Positions 46,913-59,205 of a stretch of DNA of 64,000 bases are shown here, piece after piece (the first letter of the stretch is position 1; every line of letters starts with the position of its first letter). Below the pieces are notes generated by a model. That model was not told where the DNA came from. It saw only the letters and a program-made list of their open reading frames with translations, and did not search any database. Both the position numbers and the translations under genes were made by a program. Source of the stretch: Volutella citrinella (taxonomy: Eukaryota > Ascomycota > Sordariomycetes > Hypocreales > Nectriaceae); contig JAWZSP010000007.1 in the NCBI GenBank assembly GCA_034401135.1, forward strand, positions 1,488,001 through 1,552,000. The letters run 5' to 3'.

Positions 46913-48195
46913 TTAGGCAAGGACGGACTGGCTGGGACACTCGCACGGAACCTTGGAAGGCACATGGAGTCATGCTAGCTGCTGTCGCCAGCCGCACTGT
47001 CCCTGGACCCTTGAACCTGCCTGCAGCAGGAACCATGCTGGACCTGGTGGGAGAACATGCGTCGATGCAGCAGAGAAGCACTCACGCAAGGTACTCGGCA
47101 TGCCAGGAAGCATCCGTGTTAGTGACGCCAGAGGCAGAGCCACCCGACGCTTGGCGGTGCTCAGACAACCTTCCGAGGTACACCAAGTACACATGCTCCC
47201 ATCGGTGTCCATCACTAACAGCGCCTGAGCAGCCCACACACACCACCACGATTTCTGGCCGTCTACTCCATTAGCATATCCATCCGCATCCATTATCGGA
47301 GCTTGCAGGTTATCGTTCACGCTGCTGGGGAGCATCTTGGAAAGCTACTCACTCATATGGTCCGCTCTCCTTCGTCCCGCATTCATGAGCAGCACCTGAC
47401 GCCCTCCCAATCATCTCGCCTACCTGAGCACTATTAAAAGTATCACCCACCCTATCAAATAGCAACCAAAGGGACATATTATTCTTCCCGCTTCGCACGC
47501 CCGACCCCAGGCCATCAAGTCCAGTCCATTCGGCGTTTACACTTTCCGTACGTCCGTACGCTTTCCGGATTCCAGCCGACGAGTCGTGGGAACGGGCACC
47601 AAGTCCGTCCAGCGTCGGCGTACGAACAGACTTACACAAACCACCCTGTCCTTACCTGGACGGACCCCAGCACCACTCATCACTTACTACGCAGTAGTGC
47701 TGTACATTTCGTCTCCCCGAGGGCCGAGTTCAACAACAGCACGAGAAAGGCACCTGGCGCTCTCTGCAGTATTTCTCAGCATCGAGCTCGGCACCAACTC
47801 GCCCTGGTGCCATCAGTCATTTGGCTCACCCGCTGACTGACGGACCGGGACAAACAAGGTTACTGCCTCCCAGGGTATTGTGTCCCCTGGCGGCGTTTGT
47901 CTACCGCTCCCAGTCCCCCAGCCCAGCGTCGAAGCCAACCCAGCGCCGCTCAAAGTTATAACGGGGGGGCCCTGACCAATCCTGCCTGGCGACCGCCGCT
48001 GGCTCGACAAGGCGCGACGCACAAGCACCAAAAGCACGAGCGCTGGCACAGTCCTGAGCTGAGAACCATCGCCTGCAATCTGCAGCAAAGCAAGAGCCTG
48101 GGCGCGCGCCTTTTTATTTCCTACTTCGCTACTGCTCGGGCTGCGCTCACTTTCCGCTCGCCCTCTCCCCATCCCGCCCTCGAGTCTGAGTGAGT

Positions 48196-50713
48196 ATGCG
48201 CAGTCCGCTCCGTTGGTTCCAGAGCACCGATCCCCCCCAAGTCCAAGAGCCGCCAGTGTCGGCCTCCACTTGTGCACCCACTCCCACACCCGCCCTCGCC
48301 TCCGCCGCCACCGCAAACGACTGTGACTCGACTGCCGCCCACTTCGCCGCCGCCGCTGGACCTGACTCTCCTGGGTCCCTCAGCTCGGCCTCGCTGACGC
48401 AGTCGCCGTCGCCCCAGCCGGAGACCCCTACTACCGCCCATTTCTCAGCCGGCGCTGACGCTACTGCTGTTACCACTTCCAACACCGCTAACACTACTCC
48501 CGCTGCCGCTTCCCTTCTCGCCGGCTCAGGCACCACTTCTTCTAAATCCATCCCCGTCGCCGCCACTTCTCCCCGCTTCGTCAACCTCACCTCTTCAGCT
48601 GTTCGCGCACTCGACTTCAACGACTCAACCTCTCCCTTTGCTTTCCAAGACTGCGAGTTCATCGACTGCGACCCTTCCGAGCCTTTCGACATGACCACCG
48701 GACCCGCGCTGGACCCGTCTATGGGCCGTCCCCGCGGCGACTCGTTCGTCAGCGCCGGCCCCAAGCCCATCTCCATGAACAACCCCAACCGCGATGACAT
48801 GAACCGAAATCGCCGAGAGTCTCTCGCCGGAAGCCTCATGGGAGGCATGAGCTGGGGTGGTATGTCATTCGGCAGCTTCGTTCGCGATGAGTAAGTCCTG
48901 TCCTGCACCCATTTCCCACCCTCTCTACTTGCCCGCCTCTCCCCCGCGAACCGGCCACTGGAGTATTGCGACGACAAACTAAGAGCTATTCTTGTGTGTT
49001 TTCGCTGCTCTTTTGTGTCTTTGCGCTGTTGCGATCCCGCAGCTACCTTTCCTCATACTCATTTCCCCTTTCACGCACTGATGCCGGGATGCTCGCCGGG
49101 CTCCATCCGGAGTGGCGAGACATTTTGGGGATCATCGGGGCTCCGTGAATGCCGGAGTCAACGAGCGAGTCCCAGCCCATGCCACACCGCTGATGCCTCT
49201 CCGCCGCGCGTCTCTCAGTATCTATCGGAATCTTTCACTGACCAGATGTTATCAACAGTATTATGATGCAAGGCACCTCCCCAAACCCTTTTGGCGTGCA
49301 CCAGTCCCCTTCGTTTCATTCCTCCTCATATCTACCGAAGCTCGAAGCCAACTTCATGCGGGACTTCACATGCTGCGGCAAGATCCTACCGAACCTCCAC
49401 GATTTGTTGCAACACTATGAGGAGGCACATACACAGCCGAGCCCCAACGCCGCGCGAAATAATGCCTTCTCTCAGTTCGCACAGATGGGCATGCCTGGCG
49501 CTGCCAAAATGCCCAACTCCCGTGCTGCCTCAGCAACTCCCGGTCCTGGAAACCCGCAATCTCCTGCCAACCAGATGGGCCAACAAAGCCGCACACCGGG
49601 GTCTATGCAGATGATGGGCGGGCAGCAGGGCGGGGTTGTCAACGACTCTCACATGAACGCCGCCAACCTCAATGACGATATGGATGCTGTTGCAGACATG
49701 GAGATGGACGATGCAGTAGGCACCATGGAGATGGACGACAGCCAACGGATGACCCAGACACGACAGCTCTTTGGGCAGCAGCAGCGGCCCCAGCTCAATA
49801 TGAACACATCAGGCCTTACACAAGGCCTGCGTACCTCCCAGCCCCCGACTCCGGCCGCAGCAAGCTTCGGCCTACAGAACAACCCGACTGTCTCATCCGT
49901 AAATACACCTTCGCTCACGACGCATCAAGCGCAACTACCCCATGGCGGCCAGCAGGTCGACATGGACGAAGACCTCCCTGGCATGCCAATGGGTGGAAGC
50001 ACAAATGACATTGGGGACGGGAACTTCAACGGAAACCAGAACAGCAACGATTCCAACTTCTGCATCAATGACCCGGGCAAACACCTGTTTAGCCCCAACG
50101 GCGCCTTCCCCGCGGCCAACCGATCGATCCAAGCGCAACTGGCTCAACTGGGCTTGAACCAGACGCAGTTCTCGGACCCTGCCTCCAACAAGGCGCTCAT
50201 GCAGCGCCTTCAGAGCATGATGATGCCTGAGGAGCACAAGCCATTCAAATGCCCCGTTATTGGGTGTGAGAAGGCATACAAGAATCAGAATGGACTGAAG
50301 TTAGTTTCCTCCTCGTTCCATTCCGACCCTTCTGCCACGTACAGAGTGGGAACTAATTCGCCCATCACAGGTATCACAAGACGCATGGTCATCAGACTCA
50401 GCAACTACATGAGAACGGCGATGGTACCTTTTCCATTGTGAATCCGGAGACAAGCGCGCCCTACCCTGGCACTCTTGGTATGGAGAAGGAGAAGCCCTTC
50501 AGCTGTGAAACCTGCGGAAAGCGATACAAGAACCTAAACGGCCTTAAATACGTGAGTCATTCCTTGCGCATGGGCACCCGTGCAGGCTTCAAACTGACTC
50601 TGTTCTTTTAGCACAAAGCCCACTCTCTACCCTGCAATCCAGAGTTCAAGCTTCAAGCTCTGGCGGCTGGCATGAACCTTCCAGGAATCGGCGAGGACCA
50701 AATGATGCAATAA
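48196..50713 (+). CDS. sfp1: Sfp1-like C2H2 zinc-finger transcription factor
   Basis: Four exons (48196-48890, 49259-50299, 50371-50551, 50612-50713) encode up to 672 residues. The first intron is 368 nt, unusually long for this window. The C-terminus has a split zinc finger, [25 protein letters not shown], then [20 protein letters not shown]. This pair of fingers, with KNQNGLKYH and KNLNGLKYH, is the hallmark of yeast Sfp1 and its fungal relatives. An upstream [20 protein letters not shown] looks like a third, variant C2H2 finger. The rest is rich in Asn, Gln, Met and Ser. Sfp1 is a nutrient-responsive activator of ribosome biogenesis genes in yeast; this role is inferred here. The start is uncertain: 48196 lies in a context resembling a splice donor (GTGAGTATG), and 48691 ([21 protein letters not shown]) is an alternative. 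Confidence 0.85.
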
Positions 50714-53059
50714 CCTCGTCCAGGATGCTGCAAACTCCTCGCTGTATGATTGGTGGGCTGGGCGTTTTTGCGAAGCCAGCTCCTGTCCTGCACTTGGCCA
50801 ATCCGCAAGCAATTACTGAGGGACGGAGGCCAACTGGCTCAGCCCCGCTTCCACCCTGATGAAACTGGACCGGATCAACACCCTCTGACTCGTGCCGGAT
50901 CGCGAGTTGGATCTGGCCTGGCCTCGTCGCAACAGCTCGTCTGTTCCCCCCCTTTCCTGTTAATACCCCTCTGGTCTTTCTATGTTTCCCACGATTTACG
51001 GCATACTTCGACGGCGACGACGCACTGGATGGCATCAATTACAGTCTGACGGGACACGTCTGGGCCCTCCCCTCACTCACCGGTCCGTTGCTCATTTGCG
51101 CCTCCCCCCAAACCCACCATCATGTCGTGCCCCTGTCCGTTAGTCGGTAAGACGGTGCGCCGGCGCAACTACCTGCCCTCGATACGGACCTGCGGCGGGG
51201 CTCCGCATTCACTTACTTCAAACGCGATAATTACCTGGCCGGCACCGAGCAACACGACCGTCACCATCGGAGGTCCCTGACACTGAGCCACTCGGCACCT
51301 GGACACGTTGCTGCGCACGCTGTTTTGACTTTCCGGATGCCGCACTACGGCTGGGCTAAGGAGGCCGAAGTGGGGCACCATATGGGAGTTTCGTCTGAGT
51401 TGGTCGCGTCGTGCACTTTATCGACGGACCTTGACGGACCCTGCCGGACCCTGACGCCTCGTTTCTGGACAGACGTTGCCAAATTGCGGGTGATGATCGG
51501 AACAACAACCCATCTGCTACTTGGTGTGTGGCTCGTCACGCCTCGCTGTCCTCTCCCACCTTCTGCTCGCATTGCTGATGAACGACAACTCGAGCTGTTT
51601 TGCTTCCTGGCGCAGCTGCTCTTCATGCAGTGTGAGAATGGGAGATAGGTGTGGTTGAACACGGTCAGCGCTTACTTTGTTTGAGATTCTGCGTGCGAAT
51701 AGACTTGCGACTTCGGAATGAAAATGGCATTTACATGGACCACTGGAACTACCTTGGCTGCTTGCTTGCTTCATCGACAGATGCACTTCTTGATTACTTG
51801 CGACTGGGTTTCTGCGTTCCTTTCTCCTTGCGTTGTTCTTGTTGCTTTCAATTGGCCCCTTTCTCATGCCGACAAGTTATTGAATGGTTGTTTTGTGTTG
51901 TTTTCTGTTTTCTGTTTCCTGTTTGAAACTACGTCTGGCGCGGGGTTCACAAAATGGGATCAAGGTGTCTGATGAAGGAAAACCAAAATGGAGATGGGAT
52001 GCCAGAGTAGAATAGATCCATGATAGTATCGACTACGTTATTGTTGTTGTCGTCGTCTAGTTTCTGGTCAATAGACGACGGGGAGACAACCACCAATGCC
52101 TTGCTTGGTTGGTTGTCAACCCTTTGTTCAAGTAAACCATGGTTACATTACGGCATGGTATTGTGAGAGGAGTCCCAACGACGAACAATCCACGCGTTTT
52201 GGCGCCCATTACCCACCCGTTTGGCGCGGGGTTGCCAGCTCTCGCTTCGGCCGTGACGCATGCCGACGGGAGAGTTGCATTGACAATCAACAAGGCAATC
52301 CATGGATCCTGCTCCATCAAAGGGGACGCAACGGCAAGTCGGGTAAACTGCAGCGAGTTGAAAGTTCGTCTGACGAGGGGGCGTGGGTAGGTGGTCCTGA
52401 ACGGAGGTTACGAGCCGTCTACGCTATGGCTGGGCAGAGCTCAATGTGTCACCACGAGCAGTATTCTACGATTCGAATCAGAGAATCTCGTCTAGCGCTA
52501 ACGGAAATTTATTTGTAAGGTACCAAACGCCATGCGATGCTAGTGAACACAAGAAACCGACAGCAAAGACACGGACGGATCATGCATTGCCTCCCAACCC
52601 ACTCACTCACCCACCAACCCAACAGCGGGCGAAACAGAAAGGGCAGAGAATGAGGAGCTCACCTTCCCGAGGGAGGCTGGCTAAGCCCAGGCTCAACAAA
52701 GTTTGCCCCTGCGTTGACGTTGCGGACAAGGACTGCAACCCTCCTATTTTCTCAACAGAGGGTTGCAACTAGTTGGCAGCGGCATGGCTGCGGCACGGAG
52801 GGGAGACAGCAAAGGCGGTAGAACAGGTAAAGGGGAAGAAAAGCAGTCAGTGGCGCCGGTTTCATCAACATGAGCTATCAAGGGCGTATTCTTCGTGGAC
52901 GGGGCGTCTTTAATCATCATGGGGGTGGTGTCGTGCAGAGGGTTGATATGCATATGGGCTTGTCGTGCTTCCCTGGCGTGTGTAGAAAGATGTGATGAAG
53001 AAGACGGCCGAAGAGAGGGCAAAGCGCGTGATGGCCAAGCTCAGACTCAGCGGCATTCA
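50714..53059. other. 2.3 kb intergenic region between convergent genes
   Basis: This is long for a convergent pair in this window (others are 0.4-0.7 kb). The left kilobase is T-rich in patches and could be a long 3' untranslated region of the Sfp1-like gene. No frame with protein-like composition is supported. A GGTACC lies at 52519. Confidence 0.5.
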
Positions 53060-55457
53060 TCAGTTGATTTCCATGCCGTCGTCATCATCAGCCTCAGACT
53101 CGACCATTTGTGTCTGGCTGCTGCTGATGCTCTCCTTGCGGGCGGAATGGCCCATACCTTCGCCGTACCGGCCGCCCATGGGACCCCACTCCAGCTCTTC
53201 CCCGCCGACGACGCGGCCCTCCATGTCAATTTCTTGGGAGAGCTCGACGAGGGCAGAGCGCGGCAGGCCAAGAAAGCCCTGGGTCCTCACAATGCGGCCC
53301 CAGTGAGTCATGCAGAACGCAGCCGACCGCTTGCGCAGCCACTCCTCGTTGGCCAGACCTGCGCAGTACCAGATGACACAGGCGTGGTCCACGTCGAGCT
53401 CCTTGGCTAGCCTGTTGACACAGAGCAGTCGGAGGTGAGGGATATTGTAAATGTTGGACATGACCAGCAACCCAGCCACGTCCGACAGGCCGGTTGTAGC
53501 AGCGCTATCAGCGTCTGAGGTGCCGTGGATACTGTCTGTGTAGAGGTAGTAGAGGAAGGCCTTTACGACTGTGTACGGCTCGGGGATGTGCATTTTCTTG
53601 GTGTGGAATTCAGCCATTTGAGCATTGTAGAGCCGGGCAAAGTGAGGCCAACGGGCCTGGAGGATCAATTTGTGTACATGGATCGGAGGTGATGTGGGCG
53701 CATCGGCCGATAGCCAGTTCTGATCCCGGGGGGACTCATCGGATCGTATCAAGCCTGAGCTCAGTGTTTCGTCTTCGTCATACTCTCCTGCAAGGGCTGT
53801 GATGACAAAATCGGTGCCGCTGCCACTCTCTGGAGGCTGGTTGAAGAGCTTGGCTAGATCAGCACCCAATCCTTTAGAAGGCTGATCAACTGTTCGGGCA
53901 ATTGAAGACGGTCTCAACTCCGTATGGGGCTCGGGCGCCAGGTTATCCCCAAGGAAGCCATATCGGCGGAGGTCAATCTCCATGATGTCACTGTCCAGAA
54001 GAGTCAGTCGCACCCAATGAGCCGAGTCCATAATGTCTCACCTGAGATACTCTTCATAGCCATTCGGTCCCAGGTCTGTGGCCGCGGGATCCGTGGGGCA
54101 GCCGAGAAGCCAGGCCTTGGTACCGTCGTCACTCATTGTGCAATAGTGCCATCTATACCCTGTTTTGAAAATCTCTCGACCTTCGGCCAACTTTTGCCAT
54201 CGTAGGGTCCCAAGATCCAGCGCCGACAACGAGCACTCTCGTGGGCTAATCGTGGCCGCTGGAGTCATGAAATCGAGAAGGGTGCCTGAAGAATAGGCGT
54301 GGTAGTGGAACCCTGACCCCTGCGATGGGATGGATGGGCCTGACATGAACTTTAACGAGGAGATGGTTCCCGGAGCGATGGGCGCATAGGACTTGAGTTG
54401 GAATGACGGAGGGTTGACCTGGGCGGTCCTGGAGTTGGCAGCATATCCTGAAGCGCCGACAACTGGTTGGGCCATTGTGTATGGTGGCCGTGGGGAACCG
54501 CTGGTCCTGTTACCAGTTGGGGTTCGATCGAAGACGCCAACTTGGGGACGAGTGTCAAACTGCGGGCTGCCTTTCAGATCTAGCCACCACATGTCGCTTA
54601 TCTTGTCCATGTCCTCACTGAGGCCCCCAAACACCCACAGCCGGTCACCCCAAATGTATGCCGAGTGATCGAACCTGCCAACAAATCGCCAGGCCTTGGA
54701 CCAGGTGAAAGTCTTGAGGTCGAGGTAGCATATGTCGTCCAGTACATAGTTGTTTTGGCCCGTAATGCCACCAATGATGAAGAGCTTGTCCTCGTGAAGA
54801 ACTGCCGCATGTCGTGCACGTCCTTTGGGAATCGGCCCAGTGACTTGGGGCTGCGTCCAGTGGGCCGACTTCAAGTCGAAGACGATGAGGTCGGACAGGT
54901 ATGTTCGATGTTCGTTCTCACCACCAAAGACCAACAGTTTGTTACCTTGGTACAGAGTCGCAGTATGACCTTGACGAATATGAGCATTGTATTCTCCTGC
55001 TGGCGGCCTGCCCCACAGAAATAGACTTACCCATGCGAACACCTGGGATATCACCATAATTGTCAACCAAACTCCACTGGTGACTGACGAGATCCAGTCT
55101 CAGCACATGATTGTACACCTCGTCGGTGTATTGATCGAACCCCCCAAAGGCATAGATCTGGTTGTTTCCGCAGTACGTCACCGAGGCGTTCACTAGGCAA
55201 GCGGGTCTCTGTCCTAGCGTGCGGGTGACCCTAGGACGGTATCCATCCGCAGCTGTGCGGCCCTTGGCGGGGGAGTTGGGCATTATATATGTGTTATTCG
55301 AGGACGAGCCGGAGGCGGCCGAGGGGGGCGTCGGGGTGGGCACAAGAGCCGTCGAGGTGGTCGTGGGTTCGTTGGTGATGCTCGCATGCTGTGGTGACCC
55401 AGCGACAGGGGTCGGCCCACCGAAGATGGACTGTCCTGGGGTTGCAGGTTGGGCCAT
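53060..55457 (-). CDS. Kelch-BTB protein (domain order like Ral2/LZTR1)
   Basis: Three exons (55457-55031, 54969-54042, 53990-53060) encode 761 residues. After a disordered Ser/Thr/Pro N-terminus, kelch repeats start at QIYAFGGFDQYTDEVYNHVLRLD and continue with LLVFGGENEHRTYLSDLIVFD, LFIIGGITGQNNYVLDDICYLD and LWVFGGLSEDMDKISDMWWLD. The C-terminal third has a BTB fold signature, VHKLILQARWPHFARL, followed by YTVVKAFLYYLYTDSI. The first intron was placed at 55030-54970 (61 nt); an alternative acceptor would leave only 34 nt, and the chosen one restores the kelch start RMGHTATLYQ. Kelch followed by BTB recalls fission yeast Ral2, which acts with Ras1, and animal LZTR1. That relation is a guess from architecture. 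The tail is acidic. The gene is divergent from cdc20. Confidence 0.85.
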
Positions 55458-56236
55458 GGCGCAAGTTCTGGAAAGTGTGGGTGCTATACATGCATCTCTC
55501 ACTTCGGAGGGCCCTTCTGGCGATGTAGGAGAGCGGGCAGAGGGAGAGTGGCGGCGTGGGAGTAGGTGAGAACCCGGGGTGGTAGTTCACAGGCGTGGGG
55601 CTGGAGATGAAAGAGGTGAAGCATCTGGTGAGACCCTGCCACTGCGCCCCTCCGAACCCAGAGCCTCGTGTGTGGCGTTTCGATCAAAGTCTTTGTTCAA
55701 TGTGGCTAGGGATCGCCGTGATTGGCCCAAGCTGTCGTCGTGGCGGAGCGGATCTTCACTGTGCCGGTCGCCGTCCCTCGTTGCCCGGACAGAAAGAAGG
55801 TGGGGCTCAAAGTAAATAAAAGGAATCCGTCAACTGCCTCACCTCTAAACTGCTTCCCTTCTCGCATTACCTACGTTCCGCACCCCAACCTCTCATCATC
55901 TCCTCTCCGTGCTTTCTAAGCTCGGCGCTTGCTTGTCTCAAACTCCTCCGTACCTCACAAGTCATATTGCAAGTCTGCTAGATCTCATCGCTTCACGTAG
56001 CCATTTGATCGCCCCTCCGACTTCGCTATTTCTTTGTGAAGCTTCTTCGATTTTTTTTATCGAACATTGAACACGACACAAGATACTAACCCCCAGGAAC
56101 CTTTAGCTAGAGTCTCTTGGAACTCGTTCGATAACCATCGAAGCTCGATTCTCCGTCGACGCATTCGGTTGCTTCTCGTTTGGAGATCCCACTTACACGC
56201 TCTCACAACCTTGACACCCCATAGCCGCAGTCCACA
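55458..56236. other. Divergent promoter region of the kelch-BTB gene and cdc20
   Basis: This 779 bp region serves two divergent genes. The right half (55840-56236) is CT-rich on the plus strand and is probably the cdc20 leader. No coding region is supported. Confidence 0.6.
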
Positions 56237-58095
56237 ATGGCCTCTGCTACTGTGTCAACTCCCATCAAGTCCCACAAGGGACTTTTTTCTTCTCGTACCG
56301 CTGGCGGACGGATGCCCCTGACGCCTTCTCCCCGGCAGCAGTCCTCGACAAGCAATGTCCCAGTCAACCTGAACTCCTCCCCGTTTACTCCGGAACGGCA
56401 GTCCAGCAATGACTTCCGGGCATCCACCAAGTCTACGTATGGTGGCAATCTCATGTCCCACCTTTCCCGATCTACCTCCCACCGCGATTCCCCCAAGTCC
56501 AACATTGCCCGTGGCGTGTCTACCCCCCGCAAGGCCCTCGAGCTAGGCGTGTCTGATTTTGCTCTCACCGGCACTGGACTCTCCAAGACCCCTTCTAGCG
56601 CCAAGTCAAAGAAAGGGTCTCTTCGACAAAAGTCGGGCAAGACTACTCTGAACTACGGTGGTGACCGCTTCATCCCCAACCGTGGTGCTAGCTCGGCCAT
56701 TTCCAATGTTGGCTCCAGCAAGCTCGACCTTGCTGATAGACAGCGACCCAAGAGCAGCAGCTCCGAGAGCTCAAATGTCCTGTCCTCGGCTGCCGACGAA
56801 GCCCTAGCGGCCCTTGAAAACCTCAACATTGATGACGACGAAGAGCCTGCCACCTATTCCCGCCCTTCCCCCAACACTGTTGCCTTCCAGGATTCCCTGG
56901 CCAACGCCTGTGGCGTTAACCTGAACACTCGCATTCTCGAGTTCAAGCCCGCTCCACCGGAGTCCTCCAAGCCTATTGATCTTCGACAACAATACAACCG
57001 TCCAATGAAGTCTGCTAGCTCCAGCTCTGCCCAGCTTCGACGTCGTATCGCCACTGCCCCCGAGCGCGTTCTTGATGCACCCGGGTTGATTGACGACTAC
57101 TACCTGAATCTTCTGGACTGGAGCTCTGGAAATCAGGTGGCTATTGGTCTGGAGCGAAACGTTTACGTGTGGTCTGCCGATGAGGGGTCTGTTAGCTCCC
57201 TACTTGAAACCTCTCCCGACACCTACGTTAGCAGCGTCAAGTGGTCCGGCGACGGTGCGTACGTCAGCGTCGGTCTTGGTACCGGTGAAGTTCAAATCTG
57301 GGATGTTGCTGAAGGCCAGAAAATCCGAAGCATGTTTGGCCACGATACCCGCGTGGGCGTCATGGGTTGGAACAAGCACCTTCTCTCCACTGGTGCCCGA
57401 AGCGGTCTTGTCTACAACCACGACGTGCGTATTGCTGAGCACAAGGTTGCCGAGCTTGTTTCCCACACTTCCGAGGTCTGCGGCCTCGAGTGGCGATCGG
57501 ACGGTGCCCAGCTCGCTACTGGCGGAAACGACAACCTGGTTTCCATCTGGGACGCCCGATCTCTGTCTGTGCCCAAGTTCACCAAGACTAACCACAAGGC
57601 TGCCGTCAAGGCGCTGGCTTGGTGCCCCTGGAACATGAACTTGCTGGCTACTGGTGGTGGCTCTTACGATCGCCACATTCACTTCTGGAACTCCACTTCC
57701 GGCGCCCGCGTTAACAGCATCGATACCGGCTCTCAGGTCACGTCTCTGCGATGGAGTCCCCACCACCGTGAGATCGTCAGCTCCAGCGGCTTCCCCGACA
57801 ACTCCCTGAGCATCTGGAGCTACCCTACCCTCGTCCGCACCGTGGAGATTCCTGCTCATGAGAGCCGAGTCCTCCACAGCTGCCTGAGCCCCGACGGCCA
57901 GATGCTGGCCACTGCTGGTGAGTTTCCCCATCTATAGACAACATGGGAATGCCATGCTGACATGCATAATTAGCTGCGGACGAGAGCTTGAAGTTCTGGA
58001 AGATCTTTGAGAAGAAGGCGGGAGCTACCACCGGCGTCGGCGCCTCTGGTTCATCCACCAAGGCTATCATGACCAAGCAGATGACAATCCGATAA
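56237..58095 (+). CDS. cdc20: APC/C co-activator Cdc20 (fizzy family, WD40)
   Basis: Two exons, 56237-57917 and 57974-58095, give 600 residues with a 56-nt intron near the end. A disordered N-terminus holds the C-box core DRFIPNR (near residue 143, in LNYGGDRFIPNRG). It is followed by the entry to the propeller, LRRRIATAPERVLDAPGLIDDYYLNLLDWS, which is shared by Cdc20 and Cdh1. Seven WD repeats follow, including LATGGNDNLVSIWDARS and LATAADESLKFWKIF. The C-terminus is MTIR, the IR tail that docks on the APC/C. Cdc20 activates the APC/C at anaphase and is the target of the spindle checkpoint. The GGDRFIPNR form of the C-box favours Cdc20 over Cdh1, which usually has a Ser/Thr after the Pro. 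I see no KEN box. Confidence 0.87.
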
Positions 58096-59205
58096 ATACC
58101 AGTACCAACTGGACAACGGTAGGTATGATCCTTTTACTGGTATATGGGTCTCTTGGAGTAGTTCATTTTGAAGCACGGAGTTGGGGAGACTGTTTACTCT
58201 TCACCACGTGGTATGAAAGCGCTTCTCCACGAAGGGACGAACGTAACGGAATGGTCATGAACAAACTGAATCGACAATATGGAATGGATGCTGTGGTTCG
58301 TTTTCAATTCGATATTACAGCCACATGGGCTGGCGAGGTAGAATTACTGTAATGGAATGGATTTTGAATTTTGATGATCTACCTTGGTACTTGTTTTGCT
58401 AATTGGTCGCTGCCTGAAGGTGATGATTACCTACTCAAAGTAATCTTTATTCTCTCTATGTAACCCCGTCGATCAGCGAGGCACCACATTGCGAATTCCA
58501 AATGGACCAGGCAAGACCGACAGACAGCCGGTGCATTTCAGCTACGCGCCATGTCGGCTTTAGTGATACTAGAATTCAGCTTCATTTTGTGAGATCTGCG
58601 ACATAAGGTGGGCTGGTGGTGCTCAGAGATTGAAAGAAATGGGGTGGTAGAAGTTTGTCAATCACGGCCAACTGACCCAAAAGAGCCGTCACTCACAGAA
58701 GGTCGATAAGCAGTGCGGCAGCAGGTGGGCGGGAGCGCCGCTGAGTCAGCTGAGTGGCCAGGCCGCTGTTGAAGTCGCCGAAATCCAACAGTCGGCGCCA
58801 ATTCTCCCCACTGCACAACACACGGCGCACCGCTGCATCCACCAGCTGCGGCCTCAATTCATCAGCGACCACCAACACATCAGAACACTTGCACAGCACT
58901 CTGCGCTCCACTGCCTTGCCTACGGCCTACGGATAGTTTGAAATCACGATACCCCCAACGCTGTGCTGCTTGTCCTTGGTCCTTGGGCAGTGCTACTGTG
59001 ATCGGTTGCGACGAGGAGCAGGACATCCTCGCCAGCCGACATTCTATCGTTCCGGATAGTCAAAGCCGCAGCTAGTGCACTCTACCGTTGAACAACGGGT
59101 GATCTTGTGCTACGGCCGCATCCAGCCGCGACGAAGCCTAGCGAATAACTGCGACGCGATTCAAGTTCCTCCTACGCCCAAGTGCAACAGCTGCCCGTCG
59201 CCATC
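58096..59205. other. Intergenic region between cdc20 and toa1
   Basis: The first 350 bases are AT-rich and probably the cdc20 3' untranslated region. The rest should hold the toa1 promoter and leader. No coding region is supported. Confidence 0.6.

Larger units (their letters stand above)
37609..48195. other. 10.6 kb divergent intergenic region without a recognisable gene
   Basis: Between rcf2 (-) and the Sfp1-like gene (+) I find no coding region I can support. The longest open frames (for example 42291-42935 plus, 43235-43738 minus) have random Pro/Arg/Trp-rich composition, no recognisable domain and no plausible splice partners. Features visible are a GC-rich hairpin (38543-38584), an 11-nt C run (42660-42670), a cluster of GGTACC palindromes (45923-46912), and two stretches that look like fungal promoters (39095-39200 and 40090-40190) with TATA-like strings followed by C/T-rich DNA but no convincing frame behind them. 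I saw no transposase, reverse-transcriptase or integrase fragments, no tRNA or 5S signature, and no long terminal repeats. Confidence 0.55.

Noticed and set aside
48147..48977. A 276-codon open frame antisense to the first exon of the Sfp1-like gene
   Set aside because: Composition is Glu/Ala/Gly/Ser-rich in the manner of a reversed low-complexity exon. No domain is visible.
52468..52482. ATTCGAATC resembling a tRNA B box
   Set aside because: There is no A box at the right distance, no acceptor stem pairing and no anticodon arm.
54997..55030. A 34-nt intron in the kelch-BTB gene
   Set aside because: Too short for a fungal spliceosomal intron. The acceptor at 54970 gives 61 nt and restores the kelch motif.
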